A program made the translations under genes and the position numbers. The notes beneath the pieces were generated by a model, which did no database searches, was not told where the DNA came from, and worked only from the letters and a program-made list of their open reading frames with translations. A stretch of DNA of 16,407 bases from JBNJDW01 sp051745265 (lineage in GTDB: Bacteria > Pseudomonadota > Alphaproteobacteria > Micavibrionales > CSBR16-224), in contig JBNJDW010000017.1 of NCBI GenBank assembly GCA_051745265.1, forward strand, positions 1 to 16,407. Direction: 5' to 3'. Shown piece after piece: positions 1 through 7,292 of the stretch (positions are counted from its first letter, which is position 1; each line of letters starts with the position of its first letter).

Positions 1-14
1 TAAGGTGATGAGAA

Positions 15-464
15 ATGACGTATAAGCCTAAATTTATATATTCTTTTGTACTGATAAGCGCCCTGTTGCTGCCAGTATCTGCAGATGCGCAGGGTTCGAG
101 CAAAGGTATGGACTATAATCAGGAAACAACGACTCAGGACGTTATTCTGGATCAGGTCTTTACAGCCATTGAACGTGAAAACATCCGTGAATACTTTGGG
201 GAAGACTCAAGACGATCCAAGAAATCCGACCTGCCGCCCGGCCTTGCTAAAAAAGGTCGTTTGCCGCCGGGACTCGAGAAACAGCTCAAGAGAAACGGAC
301 GCCTGCCGCCCGGGCTTGAAAAACGCGCGCTGCCCGATGATCTCAGCAAACGCCTCCCCAAGCGGGATGACAATACACTGCGCCGCATTATTGGTGATGA
401 TGTTGTTTTGATTGATGAAACGACCATGACCATACTTGATATTCTGCAGGACGTCGTTCAATAG
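15..464 (+). CDS. Secreted LPPGL-repeat protein, CigR/RcnB-like
   Basis: A 149-residue exported protein. Residues 1-25 look like a Sec signal peptide: a Lys near the N-terminus, a hydrophobic core at 8-21, and probable cleavage after Ala-Asp-Ala (25). The mature part has a short helix-like stretch (ERENIREYF, 53-61), then three LPPGL motifs (73-77, 83-87, 97-101), each followed by basic residues, and a degenerate fourth unit (LPDDL, 106-110). The C-terminus (125-147) reads IIGDDVVLIDETTMTILDIL, a small strand-rich module. This layout matches periplasmic proteins annotated as RcnB-like or as the CigR anti-virulence family; that link is from memory of family patterns. Most CigR-like proteins have no tested function, so the role is open. 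The start is supported by an AAGGTG ribosome-binding site at 2-7. A strong terminator follows the stop. The upstream neighbour is outside the window. Confidence 0.8.
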   Translation: MTYKPKFIYSFVLISALLLPVSADAQGSSKGMDYNQETTTQDVILDQVFTAIERENIREYFGEDSRRSKKSDLPPGLAKKGRLPPGLEKQLKRNGRLPPGLEKRALPDDLSKRLPKRDDNTLRRIIGDDVVLIDETTMTILDILQDVVQ

Positions 465-480
465 GCTCCGCCAGACAACA

Positions 481-518
481 AAGCGCCCTTGAGTTTTACT
501 TAAGGGCGCTTTTTTTTT
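481..518 (+). terminator. Intrinsic terminator after the LPPGL-repeat gene
   Basis: A 10-bp perfect stem AAGCGCCCTT (481-490) pairs with AAGGGCGCTT (502-511). It can extend three more pairs inward, one of them G-T, leaving a TTTTA loop. The stem runs into nine consecutive T (510-518). It begins 16 bases after the stop codon at 464 and separates this gene from the next transcription unit. Confidence 0.92.
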
Positions 519-617
519 ATCTAAAAGCCCTCTAATTTGCGACTATATTTCTATGATAGCGCTGAATCCCTTTTATTCTGCGAGCTCCAGGGATTGAAAT
601 AATAATACAAAAAATTG

Positions 618-645
618 TTGCATCATTATCTAATCGGCCTATAGT
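618..645 (+). promoter_or_regulatory. Candidate sigma-70 promoter for the CBS/transporter operon
   Basis: TTGCAT (618-623) and TATAGT (640-645) are separated by 16 bases, in an A+T-rich gap between the terminator at 518 and the CBS gene at 673. A transcript would start near 652 and leave a leader of about 20 bases that contains the AAGGAAG ribosome-binding site (659-665). The assignment rests on hexamer similarity only. Confidence 0.45.
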
Positions 646-672
646 GGCGCCGAAAACCAAGGAAGAAAAGCT

Positions 673-1164
673 ATGGCCTGTAATGATGCTCTTATCGAAA
701 ACGTCGTTTCCGTACGTCCGGATCAGACGGTTAATGAAGTTATGCAGTTATTCAAAGACAAGCATTTTCACAGTGTTCCTGTCGTAAATGAGGATGGTAC
801 GCTTGCCGGATTATTTTCCCTGCGCACTGTTTTACAATGTTTACTGCCTGTTGCGGCCGCTATGGAACATGGGTTGGAGTCGCTTGATTTTATCATTGGC
901 GCCTCACCCGGGGTTGCCAAACGTTTGCGTAAACTACAGCCCCGGACCATGAGTGAAGTCATGGAACGTAATCCGGTAACCTTGTATCCGGACACGCCAT
1001 CATGGGAGGCCATCCGCATCATGGCCCGCCATGGCAGCCCGATTCCGATTATCGAAGAAAAAACAAACAAGTTTATCGGCATGATTTCCAGTCAATCGAT
1101 GATGGAAAACCTGTTTGATATCCTAAAAGACGTCGAAGCCGAAGAAGAATCCGGCGAGAAATAA
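673..1164 (+). CDS. CBS-domain-pair (Bateman module) protein
   Basis: A 163-residue soluble protein with two CBS motifs and nothing else. CBS1 (about 9-58) contains the typical VRPDQTVNEVMQLF and HSVPVVNEDGTLAGLFS segments. CBS2 (about 96-155) starts TMSEVMERNPVTLYPD and ends KFIGMISSQSMMENLF. A linker of some 40 residues between them is rich in Leu, Ala and basic residues. CBS pairs commonly bind adenosine nucleotides (AMP, ATP, SAM) or cations and regulate attached or partner proteins. No enzymatic domain is present, so a regulatory role is inferred. The start at 673 is backed by AAGGAAG eight bases upstream. The transporter gene begins 43 bases downstream on the same strand with no terminator between, so the two are probably cotranscribed and this protein may gate or sense for the transporter. 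Confidence 0.9.
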   Translation: MACNDALIENVVSVRPDQTVNEVMQLFKDKHFHSVPVVNEDGTLAGLFSLRTVLQCLLPVAAAMEHGLESLDFIIGASPGVAKRLRKLQPRTMSEVMERNPVTLYPDTPSWEAIRIMARHGSPIPIIEEKTNKFIGMISSQSMMENLFDILKDVEAEEESGEK

Positions 1165-1207
1165 GAAGAAACCTAGCAAAAAAAATTAACAATTCGGACA
1201 AAATATC

Positions 1208-2560
1208 ATGATTATTGAGCACGCCGCCGACCATGGCGCAACAGCCTTCATGGGCATCAATCCCATGATCACGGCAACTGTCGTTCTTTGTATTGCCTAT
1301 GTATTTATCATCAGCGAGCGGATTAACCGTGCCGTAATTGCGATTTTAGGCTCGATGACGCTTGTTCTTCTTGGCGTGCTTAATCAGGATCTGGCGGTCG
1401 AGGGGATTGATTTTAATACCATCTTCCTTTTGATCGGCATGATGATTATTGTCGGTATTACCAAACGATCCGGCGTCTTTCAGTATGCGGCGATCCTCTC
1501 AGCAAAGCTTGTCCGCGCCAATCCGCGGCTTTTATTGATCGCCTTGGCTGTTCTGACGGCTGTATTCTCCGCCTTGCTTGATAATGTGACAACGGTCATG
1601 CTGATTGTACCGATTACCCTGCTGCTGACCGAACAGTTAAAGCTGAACCCCTTTCCGTTTCTGCTGTTGCAGATTTTCGCTTCGAATATCGGCGGTATGG
1701 CGACTCTGATTGGTGATCCGCCGAATATCCTGATCGGCTCTGCCGTTGGCTTTAGCTTTATGGATTTTGTTTATAATGTCGGCCCGGCTTCTGTCATTAT
1801 TATGCTGATCACGCTATTGATGTTCGATTTTGTCTGGGGCCGCAAGATGACCACCAGCCTGCGGGCCAAGGCTCATCTGCTGCGCTATAATGCCGCCGAA
1901 GCGCTGACCGACAAAGCGCTGCTGGTTAAATCATCTTTTGTGTTGGCTCTGGTCCTGTTTGGTTTTATTTACGGCCATGGTCAAGGGGTCGAGCCCGGCA
2001 CCGTCGCCCTTGGTGGCGCGGCGTTGCTGATGCTGCTAGATATCTACAAATTCAAGCCCGAGGAACAGACCAACCGCGTCCATAAAGCCTTTGGCGAAGT
2101 GGAATGGGAAACAATCTTCTTCTTCATGGGCCTGTTCATGCTGGTCTATGGGGTCGAGCATACCGGCCTGCTCGCCATGCTGGGGCAGCAAATGCTGGAC
2201 CTGACCGGTGGTGAGATGCGCGATACCGGGCTTTTGATCCTCTGGGGTGCGGCGATCCTCTCCGCGGTTGTTGATAATATCCCCTTTGTGGCGACGATGA
2301 TTCCGATGATTGCCTCAACAGCCGATCAAATGGGCGGCAAAGAAGCGCTGGAGCCGCTATGGTGGTGCCTGTCACTGGGTGCGTGTCTGGGCGGTAACGG
2401 TTCCCTGATCGGCGCCAGCGCCAATGTTATGGTCGCCAGTTACGCCGAGCGCGCAGGACAGCGAATATCCTTCATCAAATTCCTGGTGATCGGCTTTCCG
2501 TTCATGCTGATGACCATCGGGGTTGCCACGGTTTATGCATGGTTTGTGATTTTGCCGTGA
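1208..2560 (+). CDS. ArsB/NhaD-type ion transporter (IT superfamily, SLC13-like)
   Basis: A 450-residue polytopic inner-membrane permease with about 11-12 hydrophobic segments. It shows the two-fold internal repeat of the ion transporter superfamily. Asp-Asn motifs occur in both halves (LLDNVTTVMLIVP with D125; VVDNIPFVATMIP with D356). Each is followed by a Gly-rich re-entrant segment (GGMATLIGDPPNILIGS in half one; GGNGSLIGASANVMVAS in half two). These features fit the ArsB / CitMHS / NhaD / P-protein group. Possible substrates are arsenite, a divalent carboxylate, or Na+/H+ exchange; the sequence alone does not decide. No arsR or arsC lies nearby, which makes a dedicated arsenic role less likely. 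No clear Shine-Dalgarno precedes the ATG. Its likely partner is the upstream CBS-pair gene. The 3' end stops 10 bases from the convergent gene at 2571. Confidence 0.88.
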   Translation: MIIEHAADHGATAFMGINPMITATVVLCIAYVFIISERINRAVIAILGSMTLVLLGVLNQDLAVEGIDFNTIFLLIGMMIIVGITKRSGVFQYAAILSAKLVRANPRLLLIALAVLTAVFSALLDNVTTVMLIVPITLLLTEQLKLNPFPFLLLQIFASNIGGMATLIGDPPNILIGSAVGFSFMDFVYNVGPASVIIMLITLLMFDFVWGRKMTTSLRAKAHLLRYNAAEALTDKALLVKSSFVLALVLFGFIYGHGQGVEPGTVALGGAALLMLLDIYKFKPEEQTNRVHKAFGEVEWETIFFFMGLFMLVYGVEHTGLLAMLGQQMLDLTGGEMRDTGLLILWGAAILSAVVDNIPFVATMIPMIASTADQMGGKEALEPLWWCLSLGACLGGNGSLIGASANVMVASYAERAGQRISFIKFLVIGFPFMLMTIGVATVYAWFVILP

Positions 2561-2570
2561 GCCGTTGAGG

Positions 2571-3155
2571 TTATCTTTTTCTGACGATTTCCGTGTCAAC
2601 TGTATCTGATTTGCCGTACAGGATTTTATCGTATCTTGTGCCCGCCCTATCTTCTATATAGGTTAGGAACCAGATATAGCCCAATACGGCCACCATGGTA
2701 ATGAGAAGCCAGACGAGGAATTCATCAAGACTTACTGACCGGTTTCCAATATTCATATGAATAAGTTTGTGAAGCGTCATCATAGCAGCGAGAAAAACAA
2801 ATATGCTTAACGCTATAAAGGATATAAAAACAGGCTGACCGATTATCCGTTTCTTGCGTGGTAAGTTTTTATGTTTAATCCGTAGTGATCTACTTTTTTG
2901 CCCTTCGTAAATGACATAGAAACTTGCTAGAACGAGGACAAATAAAAGAGAAAAGACTTCTTTTAATAAAATAAATACACACAGAACGAGAAACGTCCAA
3001 GCTTTTTGCTCTGCCAGCTTATAGTCTTTGGCTAAGATGTGTTGGATATCTTCTGTATTGGCAATAATGCCTTCCCTAAAAATACTATACGGATAAAAGA
3101 CCACTCTGTTTTTAGTATCTAAATAAAAATGTGTCGCTTCTTGTTGTGTTAACAT
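2571..3155 (-). CDS. Orphan integral membrane protein, A+T-rich gene
   Basis: I do not recognise this 194-residue protein. It has a hydrophilic N-terminus of about 50 residues, a long hydrophobic stretch (about 52-84) that may form two membrane helices split by Lys-Glu, a basic cytoplasmic-looking loop (KSRSLRIKHKNLPRKKRI), then helices at about 106-128 and 146-167, and a charged C-terminal tail. Four transmembrane segments with both ends inside would satisfy the positive-inside rule. The start is very well supported: AAAGGAGAGGGG directly precedes the ATG. The gene is visibly richer in A+T than its neighbours, which suggests recent acquisition or weak constraint. It lies downstream of rpoD and the tRNA on the same strand but has its own candidate promoter. 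Its end nearly touches the end of the convergent transporter gene. Confidence 0.75.
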   Translation of the reverse strand: MLTQQEATHFYLDTKNRVVFYPYSIFREGIIANTEDIQHILAKDYKLAEQKAWTFLVLCVFILLKEVFSLLFVLVLASFYVIYEGQKSRSLRIKHKNLPRKKRIIGQPVFISFIALSIFVFLAAMMTLHKLIHMNIGNRSVSLDEFLVWLLITMVAVLGYIWFLTYIEDRAGTRYDKILYGKSDTVDTEIVRKR

Positions 3156-3179
3156 CCCCTCTCCTTTGCTAACGAATAT

Positions 3180-3225
3180 AGTATAGCACGAGTAAGTTGC
3201 ATAAAAGTTACCAATGTAAGCAACT
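3180..3225 (-). promoter_or_regulatory. Candidate promoter and dyad upstream of the orphan membrane gene
   Basis: On the minus strand TATACT (3185-3180) sits about 25 bases before the ATG at 3155, a plausible -10 box. No convincing -35 box is found. Just upstream is a nested inverted repeat: AGTTGC (3195-3200) with GCAACT (3220-3225), and inside it TTAC (3208-3211) with GTAA (3216-3219) around CAAT. Placed over the -35 region, the dyad could be an operator or an RNA hairpin. The rest of the gap 3156-3321 shows nothing else I can name. Confidence 0.35.
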
Positions 3226-3321
3226 GTGTCTATAGGGAGATGATGGGAGTGATATTACATTAGCACGCTTTGTATATGATTAAGCGCGCAATCCGTTTAA
3301 ATATAAGACTTTTGAAGAGAC

Positions 3322-3398
3322 TGGTGGGCCCGGAGGGACTCGAACCCCCGACCAAACCGTTATGAGCGGTCCGCTCTAACCACCTGAGCTACAGGCCC
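3322..3398 (-). tRNA. tRNA with CAT anticodon, probably tRNA-Ile2 (lysidine type)
   Basis: A complete 77-nt cloverleaf with encoded CCA. The acceptor stem is GGGCCTG with CGGGCCC (one G-T pair), the D-arm GCTC with GAGC, the anticodon stem GACCG with CGGTT, the anticodon loop CTCATAA, the T-stem GGGGG with CCCTC around TTCGAGT, and the discriminator is A. The anticodon CAT is at 3362-3364 on the reverse strand. CAT is shared by initiator Met, elongator Met and Ile2. The acceptor begins with a paired G1-C72, unlike initiator tRNA. C4-G69 and C5-G68 pairs match those reported to favour lysidine formation by TilS, so Ile2 is preferred over elongator Met. It lies 85 bases downstream of rpoD on the same strand. 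No clear terminator follows it. Confidence 0.93.
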
Positions 3399-3407
3399 GA
3401 CCTTTGG

Positions 3408-3413
3408 ATTATA
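3408..3413 (-). promoter_or_regulatory. Consensus -10 box before the tRNA
   Basis: A perfect TATAAT on the minus strand ends 9 bases before the mature tRNA 5' end at 3398. Transcription would start only a few bases before the tRNA. The upstream -35 region (around 3430-3439) is G+C-rich and gives no good hexamer, so the tRNA may be partly transcribed by read-through from rpoD. Confidence 0.4.
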
Positions 3414-3425
3414 TAGCATTTAATA

Positions 3426-3472
3426 CCCCGGGGCGAAAGCGATAAATTTAAGTGCTGCCCGGGGATGGCACT
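3426..3472 (-). terminator. Weak inverted repeats after rpoD, possible terminator
   Basis: Two overlapping dyads lie just past the rpoD stop. AGTGC (3451-3455) pairs with GCACT (3468-3472), and CCCCGGG (3426-3432) pairs with CCCGGGG (3458-3464). On the minus strand the first hairpin is followed by TTAAATTTAT rather than a true T-run, so termination would be weak or partial. The pairs compete with each other, so at most one folds. Confidence 0.3.
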
Positions 3473-3483
3473 CTGTATACCTG

Positions 3484-5439
3484 TTAATGATCGAGGAAGC
3501 TGCGGAGCTGCTTTGAACGGCTTGGGTGCTTCAGTTTACGCAGGGCCTTGGCTTCAATCTGGCGGATACGTTCGCGCGTAACGCTGAACTGCTGGCCGAC
3601 TTCTTCCAAAGTATGATCTGTATTCATACCAATGCCAAAGCGCATCCGCAGAACCCGCTCTTCCCGCGGGGTCAGGGTGGCCAGAACCCGGGTGGTGGCT
3701 TCGCGCAGATTTGAATGCACCGCGGCATCAACAGGCAGGATGACGTTTTTATCCTCGATAAAGTCACCCAGCTGGCTGTCTTCCTCATCACCGACCGGTG
3801 TTTCAAGAGAAACCGGTTCTTTGGAGATCTTCATGACCTTGCGCACTTTATCAAGCGGCATGGCCAGACGTTCGGCAATTTCTTCAGGCGTCGGTTCGCG
3901 GCCGATTTCATGCATCATCTGACGTGATGTGCGGACGATCTTGTTGATTGTTTCAATCATATGGACCGGAATACGAATGGTCCGCGCCTGATCGGCGATT
4001 GAACGGGTGATGGCCTGACGAATCCACCAGGTCGCATAGGTCGAAAATTTATAACCGCGGCGGTATTCGAATTTATCGACAGCCTTCATCAGGCCGATAT
4101 TACCTTCCTGAATCAGATCAAGGAACTGCAGGCCGCGGTTTGTGTATTTCTTGGCAATCGAGATCACCAGACGCAGGTTGGCTTCGACCATTTCTTTCTT
4201 GGCCTTGCCGGCTTCGCGCTCACCTTTTTGAACCGTATGGACAATACGTTTAAATTCATAAATCGGCAGACCGGAAGTTTCAGAGATTTTGGCAACACCT
4301 TCACGGGCGTTTGAAACATCTTCACCATATTTCTCGAAAAATCTGCCCCAGCCTTTGGTTTTCAGGTTACCGCAATGCTCTGTCCACAGGGTATCGGTTT
4401 CATGGCCGAAATAATTATCAAGGAATTCCTGACGGTCAACGCCGCAATCCATCGCCCAGCGCATCATCTGCCCCTCAAGACTGACAAGCTTGCGATTCAT
4501 GCCGTAAAGCTGATCAATCAACTGTTCAATACGTGCATTATTCAGACGCACAGATTCAACAAGATCAACGATTTCCTGTTTCAGTGTATAATATTTCTTA
4601 TCCAGTTTATCGGGGCAGTCTTCCCCCTTCTGGGCGTAACCGATGCGCTCCATCTGGGTTTTGTAGAGCTTTTTATAAGTTTTGCTGATGTTTTTGAAGG
4701 TTTCGATAACCTGAGGCTTGAGCTCTTCCTCCATCGCTGTCAGAGACGGGTTGGCTTCATCCGATTCTTCTTCATCTTCTTCGGTTTCAGCTTCCGTTTC
4801 TGAGTCAGAGTTTTCCTCCTCCTCTTCTACCTTGGCGTCTTCATCCTTTTTGGCTTCAGCGGCACTGGTCTCATCATCGTCATAGGTCGCTTCAAGATCA
4901 ATAATCTCGCGCAGCAGCACCTGTTCATTTTCCAGTGCCTTATGCCAGGCAATAATCGCCTGAATGGTCAGCGGGCTTTCACAGATACCGCCGATCATTA
5001 CATCGCGGCCGGCTTCGATCCGTTTGGCAATGGCAATTTCACCTTCACGGGACAGCAGTTCGACCGAGCCCATTTCACGCAGATACATGCGTACCGGATC
5101 ATCCGTACGGCCCAGATCAGCATTGGCAACATTACTGCCGGCTTCATCTTCTTCCTCGTCAGCTTTGCCTTTTTTGGCTTTGCTGTCGTCTTCTTCGTCA
5201 TCGGGCTCTTCTTCGATCAGATTGATGCCCAGATCTGACAACATGGCCATGGTGTCATCAATTTGTTCTGATGTGTAATCACCGGCGGGAAGCGCCTTGT
5301 TTAATTCGTCATAAGTGACATAGCCGCGTTCTTTACCTTTGGTCACCAGCTTTTTTACGGTTTTAACCGCATTGCTTGCCAGCGAAGCATCGGTTTCGCG
5401 ATCTGCTGTTTGTTGTTCTTCTGTCTGTTTAACGCTCAT
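3484..5439 (-). CDS. rpoD: RNA polymerase primary sigma factor RpoD (sigma-70)
   Basis: Housekeeping sigma factor, 651 residues from the chosen ATG. In order: region 1.1 (about 15-80); an acidic linker; region 1.2 (DPVRMYLREMGSVELLSREGE, about 114-134); a long non-conserved region (about 150-410) holding a very acidic tract (about 205-230); region 2 (MVEANLRLVISIAKKY, DLIQEGNIGLMKAVDKFEY, FSTYATWWIRQAI, about 417-477); region 3; and region 4 with the -35-binding helix-turn-helix (LEEVGQQFSVTRERIRQIEAKALRKL, about 611-636). The open frame reaches a TTG ten codons upstream (5469). The ATG at 5439 is preferred because AAGG and GGGAGA precede it and the extra residues resemble no sigma factor. 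It follows dnaG by 70 bases with no strong terminator, consistent with cotranscription. Confidence 0.97.
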   Translation of the reverse strand: MSVKQTEEQQTADRETDASLASNAVKTVKKLVTKGKERGYVTYDELNKALPAGDYTSEQIDDTMAMLSDLGINLIEEEPDDEEDDSKAKKGKADEEEDEAGSNVANADLGRTDDPVRMYLREMGSVELLSREGEIAIAKRIEAGRDVMIGGICESPLTIQAIIAWHKALENEQVLLREIIDLEATYDDDETSAAEAKKDEDAKVEEEEENSDSETEAETEEDEEESDEANPSLTAMEEELKPQVIETFKNISKTYKKLYKTQMERIGYAQKGEDCPDKLDKKYYTLKQEIVDLVESVRLNNARIEQLIDQLYGMNRKLVSLEGQMMRWAMDCGVDRQEFLDNYFGHETDTLWTEHCGNLKTKGWGRFFEKYGEDVSNAREGVAKISETSGLPIYEFKRIVHTVQKGEREAGKAKKEMVEANLRLVISIAKKYTNRGLQFLDLIQEGNIGLMKAVDKFEYRRGYKFSTYATWWIRQAITRSIADQARTIRIPVHMIETINKIVRTSRQMMHEIGREPTPEEIAERLAMPLDKVRKVMKISKEPVSLETPVGDEEDSQLGDFIEDKNVILPVDAAVHSNLREATTRVLATLTPREERVLRMRFGIGMNTDHTLEEVGQQFSVTRERIRQIEAKALRKLKHPSRSKQLRSFLDH

Positions 5440-5509
5440 ACGCCTTATTTCTCCCACACTCGTACTCAAAACTTTTAAAGGCTCGTGCCTGCTTAAAAAC
5501 CGGCTGCCT

Positions 5510-7237
5510 TTACCTTCTACGTCGCTTCCTGGCCCGTTCTACGGTAAACAGACACCCTTCTCGAACAGCGGTTATATCCTGTTCGGGTCGCGCGAAAACT
5601 GCTTGAAGGTAAAGCGATTCGCTTAATAATGCATCAAGGATTGTCCCATAACCCATAGACTCCAATATATCCTTTAATTCTGACGAATCAAGCGCTTCCT
5701 TGTCACACATTACATCAAATAGAGACTGACGGAAATTTTGCAAGTCAGAACTGGCCCCCGGCAGGGTTCCCAATATCTCTTCAAACTCGTCAAAAAGCTC
5801 GGGATAATTGACGATTGCCGCCAGCAGGTAATGCTCTGTACCAAAGGCAGAAGGCCGGATCGGCGCCGGTTTTTGCGATACCGGTGCCAGCCGGTCCTCA
5901 GGACGAAAAGACTTAAAATATCTCTGCCCGCCCTTTTTTGCAAAGCTGGCGCGGAAATGATTTTCAAAGCGTTCCATCATCATGCGTGCGTATTCACGCT
6001 GCACATTCGCGTCCTCAATCTCTTTGACGCGTGATAACAGCGCGGTTTTTAAACCGGCGCGGTCTTCGGGGGTTTGTCCCGGACGCTTGGACAGTTCTTC
6101 GGTCCATAGGTAGGAACTGAGGTATTCTCCGGCCTGCAGGAAGGTTTCAAAGGCCTCCCGTCCCTCTTTTTGTATCAGACTGTCAGGGTCTTCCCCCTCG
6201 GGCAGGAAGGCGAAACGGACGCTTTGGTCAGGTTGCAGCATCGGCATGATTCGCTCCAGCGCCCGGGACGCGGCCCGGCGCCCGGCGTTATCCCCATCAA
6301 AACAGAGCACAGGCACCCGCGCATCCGGCGGCGCTGTCTTCCACAACACAGCGATCTGGCTTTCGGTCAGGGCCGTGCCCAGCGGCGCCACAGCCGTTTT
6401 ATAGCCGGCCTGGCTCAGGGCAATAACATCCATATAACCTTCGACAATAATATAGGGTGTTTCAGGGCCGACATGGGCGCGGGCATTTGAAAGGTTATAG
6501 AGGATCTGGCCCTTATGAAACAAAGGCGTATCCGAAGAATTGATATATTTCGGCGCATTGCCGCCGCTGTTGGACGGCATGATCCGTCCGCCAAAGGCCA
6601 CGACCCGGCCCCTGAGATCAGTCACCGGAAACATGACCCGATCCCGGAAAAAGCTGAAAAACTCGCCTTCTTTACGGGTTGAGGGCCGGACAACGCCCGC
6701 CTCGACCATGTCTTTATGGCGATAACCTTTATCAAGCAGCAGCGTAATCAGGGCCTGCGGGTCCGCGGGTGCATAGCCGAGACGCGTTGTCTTGATCGTC
6801 TCCGGGCTCAGCCCCCTGCCCTTCAGATATTCGGAAGCCTCACGATTCTGCGGTAAGTGGCGTTCAAAAAACAGTGTCACTTCCTCCAGAAGGTCATACA
6901 AAGTCTTTTGCCGTTCAAAACGTTTGCGGTCTTCGGGGCTTGCCTGCGGCACCTGCATGCCGGCCTGACCCGCCAGCAGTTCGACAGCTTCGAGGAAGTT
7001 CAGATTATCATGTTCCTGCACAAATTTAATCGCATCGCCATGGGCGCCACAGCCAAAGCAGTGATAGAAGCCTTTTTGATTATTCAGGGTAAAAGACGGC
7101 GTTTTTTCATTGTGGAACGGACAGCAGGCCTTGAATTCATCACGACCGGCGCGCGTAATCTTTACGCGCTTACCAATAATTTCGGAAAGCACCAGCCGAT
7201 CTTGCAGGTCCTGAATAAACTGTCTTGGAAAACTCAT
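5510..7237 (-). CDS. dnaG: DNA primase DnaG
   Basis: Makes RNA primers at the replication fork. At 575 residues it is close to the usual 580-600. The N-terminal CHC2 zinc-binding domain has ligands C39, H42, C60 and C63 (CPFHNEKTPSF and YHCFGCGAHGDAI). The catalytic core has the FRDRVMFPVTDLRGRVVAFGGR segment (197-218). The TOPRIM domain carries E266 in IIVEGYMDVIAL and D314/D316 in LCFDGDNAGRRA, all present. The C-terminal part (about 440-575) corresponds to the helicase-binding domain and is divergent, ending in a run of Arg. The ATG at 7237 has only a weak GGA upstream, but the N-terminus aligns with the family. It sits between yqeY (55 bases upstream) and rpoD (70 bases downstream), the conserved macromolecular-synthesis arrangement. 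Confidence 0.97.
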   Translation of the reverse strand: MSFPRQFIQDLQDRLVLSEIIGKRVKITRAGRDEFKACCPFHNEKTPSFTLNNQKGFYHCFGCGAHGDAIKFVQEHDNLNFLEAVELLAGQAGMQVPQASPEDRKRFERQKTLYDLLEEVTLFFERHLPQNREASEYLKGRGLSPETIKTTRLGYAPADPQALITLLLDKGYRHKDMVEAGVVRPSTRKEGEFFSFFRDRVMFPVTDLRGRVVAFGGRIMPSNSGGNAPKYINSSDTPLFHKGQILYNLSNARAHVGPETPYIIVEGYMDVIALSQAGYKTAVAPLGTALTESQIAVLWKTAPPDARVPVLCFDGDNAGRRAASRALERIMPMLQPDQSVRFAFLPEGEDPDSLIQKEGREAFETFLQAGEYLSSYLWTEELSKRPGQTPEDRAGLKTALLSRVKEIEDANVQREYARMMMERFENHFRASFAKKGGQRYFKSFRPEDRLAPVSQKPAPIRPSAFGTEHYLLAAIVNYPELFDEFEEILGTLPGASSDLQNFRQSLFDVMCDKEALDSSELKDILESMGYGTILDALLSESLYLQAVFARPEQDITAVREGCLFTVERARKRRRR

Positions 7238-7253
7238 AGTCCGGTTTTACCGT

Positions 7254-7268
7254 CAAATACGTTATTTG
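7254..7268. repeat. Small A+T-rich palindrome between yqeY and dnaG
   Basis: CAAATA (7254-7259) and TATTTG (7263-7268) flank a CGT loop in the 55-base gap between yqeY and dnaG. It has no T-run and is too weak to call a terminator. It could be a protein site, an RNA processing hairpin or chance. Confidence 0.3.
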
Positions 7269-7292
7269 TCGAGCGATTATGCCCCTTCAGGC

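Noticed and set aside
152..433. Antisense open frame rich in Pro/Gly/Ser across the LPPGL gene
   Set aside because: It is a shadow of the repeat region on the other strand, without a ribosome-binding site. The plus-strand frame has a signal peptide and recognisable motifs.
1208..2560. Arsenical resistance pump arsB as a firm call
   Set aside because: Only superfamily motifs are seen. No arsR, arsC or arsA accompanies it, and NhaD- or carboxylate-type substrates fit equally well.
3322..3398. tRNA as an integration site of a mobile element
   Set aside because: No integrase, no repeated tRNA 3' end and no phage-like genes are visible on either side.
4375..4803. 142-residue plus-strand open frame inside rpoD
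   Set aside because: It lies fully within the well-supported rpoD coding region. Its Phe-rich C-terminus is just the complement of the Glu-rich acidic tract.
5440..5469. Ten-codon N-terminal extension of RpoD from a TTG start
   Set aside because: A rare start codon with no good ribosome-binding site. The ATG at 5439 has AAGG and GGGAGA upstream, and these bases form its leader.
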